Source: Anaerotignum lactatifermentans (GTDB lineage Bacteria; Bacillota; Clostridia; Lachnospirales; Anaerotignaceae). From it: a stretch of DNA of 64,000 nucleotides. The notes under the pieces were generated by a model. It saw only the letters and a list, made by a program, of their open reading frames with translations. It was not told where the DNA came from and did no database searches. The translations under genes and the position numbers were made by a program. The first letter of the stretch is position 1, and each line of letters starts with the position of its first letter. Location of the stretch: NCBI RefSeq assembly GCF_016902535.1, contig NZ_JACSNY010000003.1, positions 1-64,000 on the forward strand. The letters run 5' to 3'. Below, one piece after another: positions 43,425-52,330 of the stretch.

Positions 43425-44570
43425 CGCTCTGGCGGCGGCTTGCGACATCCCCGCCATCAGCAGCAGGAATACCAGCAAAGCGGCAGGGAACAGCCCCATG
43501 GAAATATGGGAAAGGAGCAGGCCCGTCAATGGCGGCATCAGGGTACACCCCAGATAGGAGCAGGCCATCTGCACACCCATCAGGGACTGTGCCGCCGTGG
43601 TGCCGAAGCGTTTCGGGGTGGCGTGGAGCATGGCCGGGTAAATGGGGGCGCAACCCAGACCTGTCAGCAAAAGGCCCCACCGCAGGAAACCGTCGGGCAA
43701 AGGCAGAAGCAGGGCCAGAATACCCAGCAGACAGATCACTTCTCCCAGCCGGATCATGGCATCATCGGACAGACGGATGGAAAGGAAGCCGCTGCCCAGC
43801 CGCCCCAGGGTGATGCCCAGATAGAACAGGGAGATCCACTGGGCGGCGGTATCCGCCGAAAGACCGTGGTATTCCGTTAAAAAGGAACTGCCCCACAGCC
43901 CTGTGGTCAGCTCTACGGCGGAGTAGAGGAAAAAGGCGGTCAGCGCCGGAAGGATAACGCTTTTCTTTCGGGAAGGAGCGGCGGTGCTTTCTTCCACGGA
44001 AAGGACTGCCTCCCTCTGGGGCGGCTGGTGTTTCCAAACAGGCAGGCTGAACAGCAGTACTGCCGCCAGAAGAATCTGGATGCCGGAGATCAGGCCGTAG
44101 CCCCGCTGCCATCCCAAGCCCTGGGAAAGACACTGGCCCATGAGCAGAGGCCCGGCGGTGGCGCCGATGCCCCAGAAGCAGTGGAGCCAGTTCATGTGCT
44201 TCGCTTCGTAGCGCAGGGCCACAAAATGATTCAGACCGGCATCTACACAGCCGGCGCCCAGTCCATAGGGGATACACCACAGGCAGAGGGCGGGAAAACT
44301 GCGGGAGACGGAAAACCCCCATAGGGCGGCGGCCGTCATAGCCACACTGATTGCCGTCAGCCGGCCGGTGGAAAAGCGCCGCAGCAGAAAGCCGCTGGCC
44401 AGACTGGATAATATGGTGCCGCAGGTAATGAGCAAAGAAAGAAAACCGCCCCAGGCCAAAGGTGCGCCCAGAGTCAGCCGCATCTGCGGCCAGGCGGAGC
44501 CCAGCAAAGCGTCCGGCAGGCCCAGAGAAATAAAGCACAGATAGATCAGTGCCAATAACAGTGCATACAT
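43422..44570 (-). CDS. MFS transporter
   Basis: A 382-residue protein with about twelve hydrophobic segments and MFS loop motifs such as GFLLRRFSTGRL (after segment 2) and the second-half LGRLGSGFL equivalent. The substrate is unknown. The sequence resembles sugar- or drug-efflux MFS proteins rather than a known specific carrier. AGGAGGA lies ten bases before the ATG. It is divergent from the AraC gene, which may control it. Confidence 0.88.
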   Translation of the reverse strand: MYALLLALIYLCFISLGLPDALLGSAWPQMRLTLGAPLAWGGFLSLLITCGTILSSLASGFLLRRFSTGRLTAISVAMTAAALWGFSVSRSFPALCLWCIPYGLGAGCVDAGLNHFVALRYEAKHMNWLHCFWGIGATAGPLLMGQCLSQGLGWQRGYGLISGIQILLAAVLLFSLPVWKHQPPQREAVLSVEESTAAPSRKKSVILPALTAFFLYSAVELTTGLWGSSFLTEYHGLSADTAAQWISLFYLGITLGRLGSGFLSIRLSDDAMIRLGEVICLLGILALLLPLPDGFLRWGLLLTGLGCAPIYPAMLHATPKRFGTTAAQSLMGVQMACSYLGCTLMPPLTGLLLSHISMGLFPAALLVFLLLMAGMSQAAARA

Positions 44571-44622
44571 ACAACTTCCTCCTTGTTTTCTGGAATACTA
44601 TAAAAATACCGTCAGATCCGAC

Positions 44623-44651
44623 TTGAATCAATAAGATAATGGACTTATACT
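44623..44651 (+). promoter_or_regulatory. Promoter of the AraC regulator gene
   Basis: TTGAAT (44623-44628), 17 bp, TATACT (44646-44651), in the ~110-base gap shared with the divergent MFS gene. Confidence 0.75.
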
Positions 44652-44680
44652 ATAAGAAAACGGACGGGAGGTGGAAGAAT

Positions 44681-45571
44681 ATGCTGCAACCATGCGAATT
44701 GAGCAAAAACCCCAGACAGATGGAGCTGCGGCCCCACGGCACAGCGGAGTTTCCCTGCGGCGGCTATGATACGGCGGTACGGCAGGAGGAGGGCGGCATC
44801 GCCTGGCACTGGCACGAGGAAGCGGAGATGCTTTTTGTAACGGAAGGGATGGTACAGGTCTGTCTGCCGGACTGCCACTGGAGCCTGAAAACGGGGGAAG
44901 GCGCCTTTATCAACGCCAATGTGCTCCACAGCCTCCAGGCGGAGGGCGAGGGCGGCAGAGTGCGTTCCGCCGTATTCCATATCCGTCTTATCAGCGGCGG
45001 CAGCGATACGGTGTTCTATCGGAAATATGTTTCTCCTCTCATGGAGTATAGCGGCATCAAAGGACTGCGGCTGTCGCCGGAGGAGGAATGGCAGAAAAGC
45101 ATGCTGGAGGAAGTTCGCCGGACCACGGCTCTGCTGGAAGAAAGGGAAGAAGGCTATGAGTGGGAGGTGCGTTCGTCCCTTAGCCGCTTCTGGAGTATTC
45201 TATATTCCAATACACGGCCTAAGGCGGCGGAGACCCAGCGACAGAGCATCGATGCTCAGCGTCTGCGTAAGATGCTGGAGCTGATCTGGAAGGAATACAG
45301 CCATCCGCTGGGGCTGGAACAGATCGCCCGGGCCGCCAATATTGGCCAGCGAGAATGCCTGCGCTGTTTCCAGCGGACCATCGGCGTATCGCCTTTGCAG
45401 TATCTGCTGCGGTATCGGGTATCCCAGGCGGCGGCGCTTTTGCGGGAGACAGATTTGCCGGTGGCGGAGATCGGCATCCGCTGCGGCTTTGATGATCCCA
45501 GCCATTTTGCCCAGACCTTCCGGAAATATTTCCTGCTGACACCCAGTGCCTATCGAAAGGGGCGTGTATAG
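44681..45571 (+). CDS. AraC-family transcriptional regulator with cupin-like sensor
   Basis: The 296-residue protein has an N-terminal AraC_binding cupin fold (about 25-130; HWHEEAEMLFVTEGMVQV, then GEGAFINANVLHSLQ) and two C-terminal helix-turn-helix units (about 195-296; GLEQIARAANIGQREC, CGFDDPSHFAQTFRKYF). It probably responds to a small molecule, perhaps a sugar. I chose ATG 44681, after GGGAGGTGG; the open frame upstream reaches the promoter. Being divergent from the MFS gene suggests it controls that transporter. Confidence 0.92.
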   Translation: MLQPCELSKNPRQMELRPHGTAEFPCGGYDTAVRQEEGGIAWHWHEEAEMLFVTEGMVQVCLPDCHWSLKTGEGAFINANVLHSLQAEGEGGRVRSAVFHIRLISGGSDTVFYRKYVSPLMEYSGIKGLRLSPEEEWQKSMLEEVRRTTALLEEREEGYEWEVRSSLSRFWSILYSNTRPKAAETQRQSIDAQRLRKMLELIWKEYSHPLGLEQIARAANIGQRECLRCFQRTIGVSPLQYLLRYRVSQAAALLRETDLPVAEIGIRCGFDDPSHFAQTFRKYFLLTPSAYRKGRV

Positions 45572-45572
45572 G

Positions 45573-45770
45573 ATGACCTGGCTGGATGTGCTGTGTCTGT
45601 GCGCCTGCGGGGCTATGGTATTTTTCCCGGAACGGATCTGGAAGATATTTTATGGAAATTTCTCGCCGGGAGAAGCGCCCAGCTGGCGGCTGCTGCTGGC
45701 CTACCGCTGTGCCGGAGGCGTGGCCTTTGCCGGATGGGTGTGGTTCTGGCTGTTGGGATTTGGGAGATAG
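45573..45770 (+). CDS. Small two-pass membrane protein (DUF6199-like)
   Basis: A 65-residue protein with two hydrophobic segments. The MVFFPERIWKIFYG stretch followed by GEAPSWRLLLAYRCAGGVAF resembles small DUF6199-type proteins (FPE-x-x-W-K, then a Gly-rich second segment). I chose ATG 45573, one base after the AraC stop, so it is coupled to that gene. Function unknown. A terminator follows. Confidence 0.7.
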   Translation: MTWLDVLCLCACGAMVFFPERIWKIFYGNFSPGEAPSWRLLLAYRCAGGVAFAGWVWFWLLGFGR

Positions 45771-45779
45771 TAAGAAGAA

Positions 45780-45822
45780 AGAGCGTGATCTTCGTCAGCG
45801 ACGAGGGGACGCTCTTTTTTAT
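45780..45822 (+). terminator. Terminator after the AraC operon
   Basis: AGAGCGT (45780-45786) pairs with ACGCTCT (45809-45815), with an inner TCGTC/GACGA stem. T6 follows. Confidence 0.85.
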
Positions 45823-46251
45823 GGAGAAAAAAGTGGAAACAGGGCGTTTTGTGGCAATTCGGACAAACATTTCATAGTATTTATATAGAAATTGTATCTA
45901 AAAGACATGTGATTTAACTTGCGTCTTATACTAAAAGATGATACAATAATTCTGGTTAAATAAGGATGAAATGGATTTATTTATAAGAAACATAATATCT
46001 CATTCCGCAAGAAATAAGATTTTCTTCCTGTTGGCAGTGGGAAGCAGGGTTGCGGCTCTTCTGGCATACAGGGGAAGGAATAGGAGAAAGCCCTGTTTTT
46101 GCAGCAGGCCGGGATATGTTGTTTCTCCAAAAGGAAATTTGCTTTTCTCTGGAAGAAATTGCATAGGTATGGGAAAAGCCCGGAAATAAGCCGTTTCTCA
46201 AAGAAAAATGAATTATTTTAATTCGAATAAAAATTTTTTTCTTGAATGACA
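45823..46251. other. AT-rich gap before the SLH gene: no supported gene
   Basis: No ORF with a ribosome site is convincing here. A promoter-like pair, TTGCGT (45919-45924), 17 bp, TACAAT (45942-45947), points right. A 72-codon frame from 45971 has no family resemblance. Base composition shifts to AT-rich from here to the end of the window. Confidence 0.5.
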
Positions 46252-46319
46252 TTGATTTTATCAAAAATTAGTGATATATTGTTGTATGGTTTTCATGATT
46301 TATGAAAATCATGCAACAA
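46252..46319 (+). promoter_or_regulatory. Promoter and 41-base dyad before the SLH protein
   Basis: TTGATT (46252-46257), 17 bp, TATATT (46275-46280). A near-perfect dyad (46279-46319, TTGTTG...CAACAA with an inner TTTTCAT/ATGAAAA) covers the transcription start. It could be an operator or a stable 5' hairpin. Confidence 0.6.
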
Positions 46320-46392
46320 AAGAGAAGGAATAAGTTTCAAAAGGGAAATAGATTTCCTGTAGATAAAATGTATTGAGGAGGAGAAATAGAAA

Positions 46393-49300
46393 ATGAAAAA
46401 ACACTTGGCTAAAAAGGACTTGCCTATATGCTCATGGCATCCATGGCGATTTCTTCCATGTCTGTGGTAGCATACGCGGAAGATGGAAGCGAGCAGACCG
46501 CTGCTGTGGTCAGCACAGAGGGAGAAATCAGCACACTGGGAACTGAGGATTCCGCGGAAGGACAGGAGGATGCGAAGATTGCAGATGTGGCTTCTGTAAC
46601 AGTAGATGGCCAGGCAACGGGCTATGAGACATTGGCGAATGCTGTGGTTGCTGCAAATAGAGCAGAAGGGGAAGTAGTCCTGGATCTGCTGGAGGATACA
46701 ACTGTAGATATTTCAACCGCAGCGAATAATTATGGTGCTCTGGATATTACCAAATCTATGACGATTAACGGTAATGGTCATAAAATTACGGCAACAGGAA
46801 CAAGTGCGTCTTCTGTACATGTATTGAACATTATGGCGAAAAATGTTGCAGTGAATGATCTCGTCATTGATGGCGATGGTTTAACACAGCATGGCGTACA
46901 GTCTTACAATACCACAGGGACAAAGATCAAAAATGTAACAAGCAAAAATAACAAAGGCTATGGTCTGGTAGTCAACAGCTCCGAAGTAACGGTCGATGGC
47001 CTTACAACAGAAAATAATGGCTGGGGCGGCGTCAATGTGGACAAGAGAACTGGTACAGCAGTTGATGCAAAACTGACTTTTAACGAAGGCACTATCGCTG
47101 AAAAGAACGCCGTTTATGTAGAAAACGCAGCCAGCGATATTTCCGGCGCTGTAATCACCGGCGGTACTTTCCATGGTGCGGTACACAAAGTGGAAAACGC
47201 AGAACTTACAGTAAAGGGCGGAACTATTGTGCTGTCGGAAGATATCAACTATGATACAATGCTGACAGCACTGCCTTTGGCATCTGGAAATGCCTTTACG
47301 GTAGATTTGGATGGCCATACCATTACGATCGATAATGGGAGCAAAGGAAGGAGACTGTTTGTTTCCGGTGATTTAACGCTGAAAAGCAGTAAGGAAGGCG
47401 GCAAGGTAGTTAGCGACAAAAATGCGGTTGTGGATATCCTGGCAGGCGGCAGTTTTACCGTTGGAAAAAATGTATCGATTGAGAGCACTGCCAGTGCAGG
47501 GATTCTTTTAAAGGCGAATACAAAACTGACTGTTGACGGCGCCACTATCAAAGGCCTGTATTACGGGATTGTCGGAAACGGTACAGAAGACAATACCCAA
47601 ATTACGATTAACAGTGGTTATATTGAGGGGGTAGAGGCTGAAGGATCTCCTGATGATGCAGTAGCAATTTACCATCCTCAGCTGGGTGATTTGACTATCA
47701 ATGGCGGCACAATAGTAAGTGCAAGCGGTGTGCAGTACTGCGGCGCGGGCCGGGTAACCATTACCGGCGGCAAGATCATTGCTCAGGCGGATTATACGGA
47801 ATTCCCTTCCAAAACAGCGGCAGAAGGGGATGGCACAGCCATCGATGGCGCGGCTCTTTCTCTGATTTCCAGAGGCGGCGGCTATCAGGATAATGACGAT
47901 AAAATTCATGTAACAATCACCGGCGGTACACTGACCAGCAAAAATAACAGCGCCATTTCCGTATATCGCCTGGAAAAATCAGGGGATAAATGGATCACCA
48001 ATGACAGTACAGAGCTGACCAGCTATCTGGGCAGCCTGCGTATTGCTAACGGCGTGTTCAAGGGCAGTGAGGCAAAGGGCGCTCTTGAAATCGATGGTGT
48101 GGCAAAAGACGCGGTAACAGTTACTGGCGGTACATTTTCTTCTGATCCCAGCGCATATGTTGCTTCTGGGTATAGAGTAAAAACAGATGGAACGAATTTC
48201 TATGTATCCAAGAAATCCTCTTCCAGCAGCTCTTCTGACAGCTCCACTGGCGGAAGCAGCTCCGGCAGCACCGGTACCACAACAGAAACCACTGAAAACA
48301 AAGACGGTTCCACCACAACAACAGTGACAAAGCCTGACGGCACAAAGACAGAAACCACCGAAAACAAGGACGGTTCCACTGTAACAGTGGTAACAAAGCC
48401 TGATGGTACAAAAACAGAAACCACCGAAAACAAGGATGGTTCCAAGGTAGAAGTGACAGAAACAAAAGACGGTACTGTTACGACCACAGAAACAGATAAA
48501 GAAGGCAATAAAACAGAAACCGTGGAAACGAAAGATGGCGCTGTAACAACGACCGTGGAACAGGTGGATGGTACTACATCTAAAGTAACCGTAGACGCGG
48601 ATGGCGTGACAAAGACAGAAGTCAGCGTTTCCGAGGAAGCTGCGAAAGAAAATGAGGTTGTGGCACTGCCCATCCCTTCCGTAAGAGCGGAAAAGGACGC
48701 TTCTGACGCGACAGCGGTGGAGATCGAAGTCAAAGGCGATGAAGCAACAAAAGTAGAGATTCCCGTTAAGAATATGACCGCAGGCACCGTAGCGGTTGTA
48801 GTAGACGAATCCGGCAGAGAAACCGTTGTAAAAACTTCCCTGGTGGGCGAAAACGGTATTGTATTGACCGTAGAGGGCAATATGACCGTTAAGATCGTAG
48901 ACAACAGCAAAGAATTTAACGATGTGGCAGACAGCTACTGGGGCAGCGATGCGGTACAGTTCGCGGCCAGCCGTGAACTGTTTGCTGGTACAGGCGAAAA
49001 GGCCTTTACACCTGACGGCACCATGACAAGAGCAATGGTATGGACCGTACTGGCAAGACTGGACGGCATGGCAACAGGTAGCGGTGCAAACTGGTACGAA
49101 GCAGGCCGCACATGGGCTGTGGCAAACGGCATTTCCGACGGCACAAATCTGGACGGCGCTGTTTCCAGAGAGCAGCTGGCATCCATGCTGTATCGTTATG
49201 CGCAGATGAAGGGATATAATACCAGCGTACAGGCAGACCTGAGCGGTTATACAGACGCGTCAAATGTCAGCGGCTATGCTGTAACTGCAATGCAGTGGGC

Positions 49301-49418
49301 AAACGCGGCAGGCGTAGTCAACGGTACTTCCAACGTGACACTGGACGCGGGCAAGGACTCCACCAGAGCACAGGTAGCGACTATGCTGATGAATTTCTGC
49401 AAAAACGTTGTAAAATAA
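46393..49418 (+). pseudogene. Secreted SLH-domain surface protein, frameshifted in its signal peptide
   Basis: A strong ribosome site (GGAGGAG) precedes ATG 46393, whose frame (MKKHLAKKDLPICSW) stops after 25 codons. A -1 shift at AAA-AAG (46411-46416) joins it to the long frame and yields the signal peptide MKKHLAKKGLAYMLMASMAI, ending VVAYA. This matches the MKKH-type start at 62181. The 996-residue frame (from 46428) holds a beta-helix-like repeat region (about 90-585), a Ser-rich linker, 22-residue repeats built on TKPDGTKTETTENKDGS (about 620-710) and three SLH domains (830-996). It may be a pseudogene, a sequencing error, or a programmed frameshift. Confidence 0.8.
48285..48560 (+). repeat. 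Tandem Lys/Thr/Asp/Gly repeats in the SLH protein
   Basis: About three to four degenerate 22-residue units (66-base period) built on TKPDGTKTETTENKDGS lie between the beta-helix and SLH domains. Two adjacent copies are nearly identical at the DNA level. It is a stalk-like, unit-number-variable linker. Confidence 0.8.
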
Positions 49419-49455
49419 GAAAGCGGATTTGACAAAGAAAGACGGATGGTCCTTC

Positions 49456-49518
49456 TGAAAGTCATTCCATGAAAAGAACCGCTGGAATCTTTTGTATCAT
49501 AAGGATTCCGGCGGTTTT
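49456..49518 (+). terminator. Repeat-family hairpin (copy 5), terminator of the SLH gene
   Basis: AACCGCTGGAATCTT (49477-49491) pairs, with wobbles, with AAGGATTCCGGCGGTT (49501-49516), then T6. TTCTGAAAGTCATTCCATG precedes it, as in copy 1. Confidence 0.85.
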
Positions 49519-49578
49519 TTGCTGTTCGGGAAAATGATTCCTGCCATAGGTCTTTTTTGTGCGAGATAAAATTTTTCA

Positions 49579-49607
49579 TTGAATAAAAAACGCCGCTGTG
49601 GTATAAA
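49579..49607 (+). promoter_or_regulatory. Promoter of the TSUP transporter gene
   Basis: TTGAAT (49579-49584), 17 bp, TATAAA (49602-49607). Confidence 0.75.
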
Positions 49608-49639
49608 AAGAGGAGTGAAAAATTGGGGGGAAGGATAAC

Positions 49640-50392
49640 ATGGAATTTCTGATTGTGTGCCCGCTGGCGTTTCTGGCGGGGTTTGTGGATGCCATTGCCG
49701 GCGGCGGAGGCCTGATTTCTCTGCCGGCCTATCTGATTGCAGGTTTGCCGGTACATATGGCCATCGGCACCAATAAGCTTAGTGCCGGTATGGGAACGGC
49801 GGTGGCTACCTGGCGGTTCTGGCGCAAGGGATATATTCCCGTTCGGGAAGCGGTGTTTGGCGTGCTGCTGGCATTGGCCGGGGCATGGATTGGGGCGAGA
49901 GCCGCACTTTTGATCCCTGATGGGGTGTTTCGGGTTATTATGCTGGTAGTGCTGCCGGTGACGGGGGCCTATGTAATGTTTGGCCGCAGGATGGAAAGAG
50001 AAGAAACGGAAAGTTATGCTTCCAGCCTCCGAACCAGGGCGCTTGTGGCGGCAGTGGCTTTTTTCATCGGCATTTATGATGGGCTGTATGGACCCGGGAC
50101 AGGAACCTTTCTGATGCTCTTGCTGACAGGACTGGCAAGACTTCCGTTGCAGAAGGCGGCGGGGGTCACGAAGGCCATCAATCTGACGACGAATATTACA
50201 GCGCTGACGGTATATCTGACCAGCGGCACAGTGCTGCTTCTGCTGGGACTGACGGCGGGGCTGTTTTCTATCTGCGGCAATTATCTGGGGGCCCGGTGCT
50301 TCTCCAAATCCGGGGCCAGAGTAGTCAAGCCGGTGATGATTTTTGTCCTTGTTATTTTCTTTATCAAAACATTGTACGAGCTGCTGGCATAG
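49640..50392 (+). CDS. TauE/SafE (TSUP) family anion exporter
   Basis: A 250-residue protein with about eight hydrophobic segments in two repeated halves. The TSUP motifs are FVDAIAGGGGLISLPAYLIAG at the start (written in part here) and YDGLYGPGTGTFLML in the second half. Members move sulfite, organosulfonates or other anions; the substrate is unknown. It has its own promoter and terminator, and is bordered by surface-protein genes without visible functional link. Confidence 0.93.
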   Translation: MEFLIVCPLAFLAGFVDAIAGGGGLISLPAYLIAGLPVHMAIGTNKLSAGMGTAVATWRFWRKGYIPVREAVFGVLLALAGAWIGARAALLIPDGVFRVIMLVVLPVTGAYVMFGRRMEREETESYASSLRTRALVAAVAFFIGIYDGLYGPGTGTFLMLLLTGLARLPLQKAAGVTKAINLTTNITALTVYLTSGTVLLLLGLTAGLFSICGNYLGARCFSKSGARVVKPVMIFVLVIFFIKTLYELLA

Positions 50393-50411
50393 ATGCCGCA
50401 GCTTGTTTTTT
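50379..50411 (+). terminator. Terminator of the TSUP gene
   Basis: AGCTGC (50379-50384) pairs with GCAGCT (50398-50403), with an inner GGCAT/ATGCC stem. T7 follows. The stem overlaps the last codons of the gene. Confidence 0.9.
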
Positions 50412-50747
50412 TCCAGATTTTTATGGCACTTCCCGATGTTACATAAAAAGCAAAAAACGGTTTATACGATTTGTGCGAAACGATCCGGCAGATGTCGGAA
50501 AAAGAGGAGGCACAACAGGAAAGCGACAGGCATTGTCAGAATACGAACGGTTTGGATTTGCTATGCTCCGGCTGGAGGAGAGATGGCTGGGAAGAGGAAT
50601 ACATAGGAGTAAAATAGGGCAGGATTCCTATATAGAAAAGACCTGCCTTATTTTTTTGCAAAAAAAGGATTATCTGAAAGCAGTGCCTTTCCAAAGAAAT
50701 CTATGGCAAAATGAAACGTACAAATATGAAAAATGGAGGGATATATT
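50412..50747. other. Gap before recombinase 1: leader with one hairpin
   Basis: No convincing gene. A hairpin AATAGGGCAGG (50613-50623) with CCTGCCTTATT (50642-50652) followed by T's lies about 95 bases before the recombinase and could terminate or attenuate read-through. No clear promoter was found. Confidence 0.45.
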
Positions 50748-51593
50748 GTGAACAACCGTCGATTAACAGAATATCAGATCAGAGCATACGGTCTGTATCT
50801 GTCCATGCAGGACCGCAGCAAGGGTACCATAGAAAAGTATCTGCGGGATACGATGGCATTTGCCCAATGGGCAGAGGAAAGAGAAGTAACGAAGGAACTT
50901 GCGGCTGGGTGGAAGGCCAGCCTTTTGGAGCGGGGCTACGCGCCTGTGACGATCAATGCCATGCTTTCCTCGGTGAATGGGCTGTTCAGATTTTTGGGAT
51001 GGGAGGACTGTCATGTCAGGTTCCTTTGCGTCCAGCGCCGGCTGTTTCGTGATTCCAAGAAGGAATTGAATCGGATGGATTATCAGCGCTTGCTTTTTTG
51101 CGCACGGGAAAAAGGGAAAGACCGGCTGGCGCTGATGATAGAAACCATTTGCGCTACAGGCATCCGGGTCAGTGAGGTAAAATATATCACGGTGGAGGCG
51201 GCAAGGCAGGGAAAAGCGGAGATTTCGATGAAAGGGAAAATACGTATGATTCTGCTGCCTGCGAAGCTGTGCAGGAAGCTATTGAAATACGCCAAAAAAG
51301 AAAAAATCGCTTCCGGTATTATTTTTCGTACCAAAAGCGGAAAAGAAATTGGCAGACGCCAAATCTGGGCGGAACTGAAAGGTTTGTGTAAATTTGCAAA
51401 GATAGAACCATCTAAAGTATTCCCGCATAATTTGCGCCATCTTTTTGCCCGGATATTTTACAAGGCAAGCAAGGATATTATCAAACTGGCTGATGTCCTG
51501 GGACATTCTAATGTAGAAACAACCCGTATTTATCTTGTTGCCACAGGGGAAGAGCATCAAAGGCAGATGGAACGGCTGGGACTGGTGTTGTAA
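50748..51593 (+). CDS. Tyrosine recombinase 1 (predicted promoter-inversion enzyme)
   Basis: A 281-residue phage-integrase-family protein: SAM-like N-terminal core-binding domain (about 5-95) and catalytic domain with arginine I in ICATGIRVSEVKY, lysine in KGKIRMILLP, His-x-x-Arg in FPHNLRHLFAR, His in VLGHSNVETT and the nucleophile Tyr in RIYL. It starts with GTG, seven bases after GGAGGG. The inverted repeat 51594-51611 begins directly after its stop. It is clearly paralogous to recombinase 2 at 60822 (shared FPHNLRHLFARIFY; similar length). I infer that it flips the segment 51612-51863. Confidence 0.92.
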   Translation: MNNRRLTEYQIRAYGLYLSMQDRSKGTIEKYLRDTMAFAQWAEEREVTKELAAGWKASLLERGYAPVTINAMLSSVNGLFRFLGWEDCHVRFLCVQRRLFRDSKKELNRMDYQRLLFCAREKGKDRLALMIETICATGIRVSEVKYITVEAARQGKAEISMKGKIRMILLPAKLCRKLLKYAKKEKIASGIIFRTKSGKEIGRRQIWAELKGLCKFAKIEPSKVFPHNLRHLFARIFYKASKDIIKLADVLGHSNVETTRIYLVATGEEHQRQMERLGLVL

Positions 51594-51881
51594 ACAAAAT
51601 CAACATTTTGTCTCAAAATGCAGTTCTAAAAATGCTTCTTAGATACATATTATGGAGAAATTGTAACATAATTTAACAGGAAACTCAATGTAATTCCAAT
51701 TTTTGAGCATAAAAATAAAACCGTAAAATTACTGATTTTCACGGCTTGGTTTATTATGCTCTTTTATTTTGCAATCAATAGAAATGGACTATAAATAATC
51801 AAAAAATTACTAATTCATCAGGCAATCTTTTTTAAGATTTGCGCAGGAGAATTTTTTTCTATCACAAAATGTTGATTTTGT
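51594..51881. repeat. Invertible promoter segment 1 with 18-bp inverted repeats
   Basis: ACAAAATCAACATTTTGT (51594-51611) and its exact reverse complement ACAAAATGTTGATTTTGT (51864-51881) flank 252 bp. Each repeat is a 7-4-7 core: palindromic arms ACAAAAT/ATTTTGT around CAAC or GTTG, the layout of tyrosine-recombinase core sites. Inside, a minus-strand promoter, TTGAGT (51688-51683), 17 bp, TACAAT (51665-51660), points left. A hairpin GAGCATAA...TTATGCTC (51705-51761) insulates its back. A weaker rightward candidate (TTGCAA 51769, TAAATA 51792) also exists. Inversion would aim the strong promoter at the surface operon to the right. Confidence 0.82.
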
Positions 51882-52031
51882 GATGGGAGGGGATAAAAAA
51901 GGATGAACATAAGAAATATGGCAGAACCGCGCAAAGAGTAACAGACAAACAGTGAGGAAGTGTGTTTTCAGAAAAATACAGAAATTTCCAGAAAAAAGCG
52001 GAGGCCGAAATGTAAGGAGGTGAAACGGAGA

Positions 52032-52271
52032 ATGAAAGTAGGATTACCATTGCTGGATCTGTTGGCTGATGAAATGAAATGTGATTACCTGTCTGATCTG
52101 CGTTTTTTATCCCCGGAGAGAAAGCGGGAATTAGCGGAAAGGCTGAAGAAAATCGCACCGGAAGCCTATGATCTTCAGGTCTGGAATGATGCGCTGGTGT
52201 ACCTTGTGGGCGAAGCGGCAGAAGAGACAGCTGCGGCTGCGAAGAACAGACTGGTGGAAGGGCTGGTATGA
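52032..52271 (+). CDS. Short acidic helical protein before the giant surface protein
   Basis: A 79-residue soluble, helical and acidic protein with no recognised family. AAGGAGGTGAAACGGAG precedes the ATG. Its last four bases overlap the first possible start of the surface gene (52268). It lies between the inverted-repeat switch and the surface gene, so its expression would be switched with that gene. It might be a regulator or chaperone of the surface protein; this is positional inference only. Confidence 0.7.
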   Translation: MKVGLPLLDLLADEMKCDYLSDLRFLSPERKRELAERLKKIAPEAYDLQVWNDALVYLVGEAAEETAAAAKNRLVEGLV

Positions 52272-52330
52272 TCCTGCAACAAGAAAGAAGAAAAAGTATA
52301 TTTTTATCACAAAGGGGGATAGAAAAATCT

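Noticed and set aside
45971-46189. 72-codon frame in the gap before the SLH gene
   Set aside because: No proper ribosome site, no family resemblance, and composition like random AT-rich DNA.
46279-46319. Third recombination switch before the first SLH gene
   Set aside because: The TTTTCAT/ATGAAAA dyad has a similar arm length but only one copy is present, its centre is five bases, and no recombinase lies beside it.
50296-50751. 151-codon frame overlapping the TSUP gene end and the gap before recombinase 1
   Set aside because: It shares bases with the real TSUP gene and its terminator, has no ribosome site and no recognisable motif.
51603-51863. Invertible segment as an integrated mobile element or att pair
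   Set aside because: The repeats are inverted rather than direct, only ~250 bp apart, and there is no cargo or excision gene, so inversion fits better than excision.
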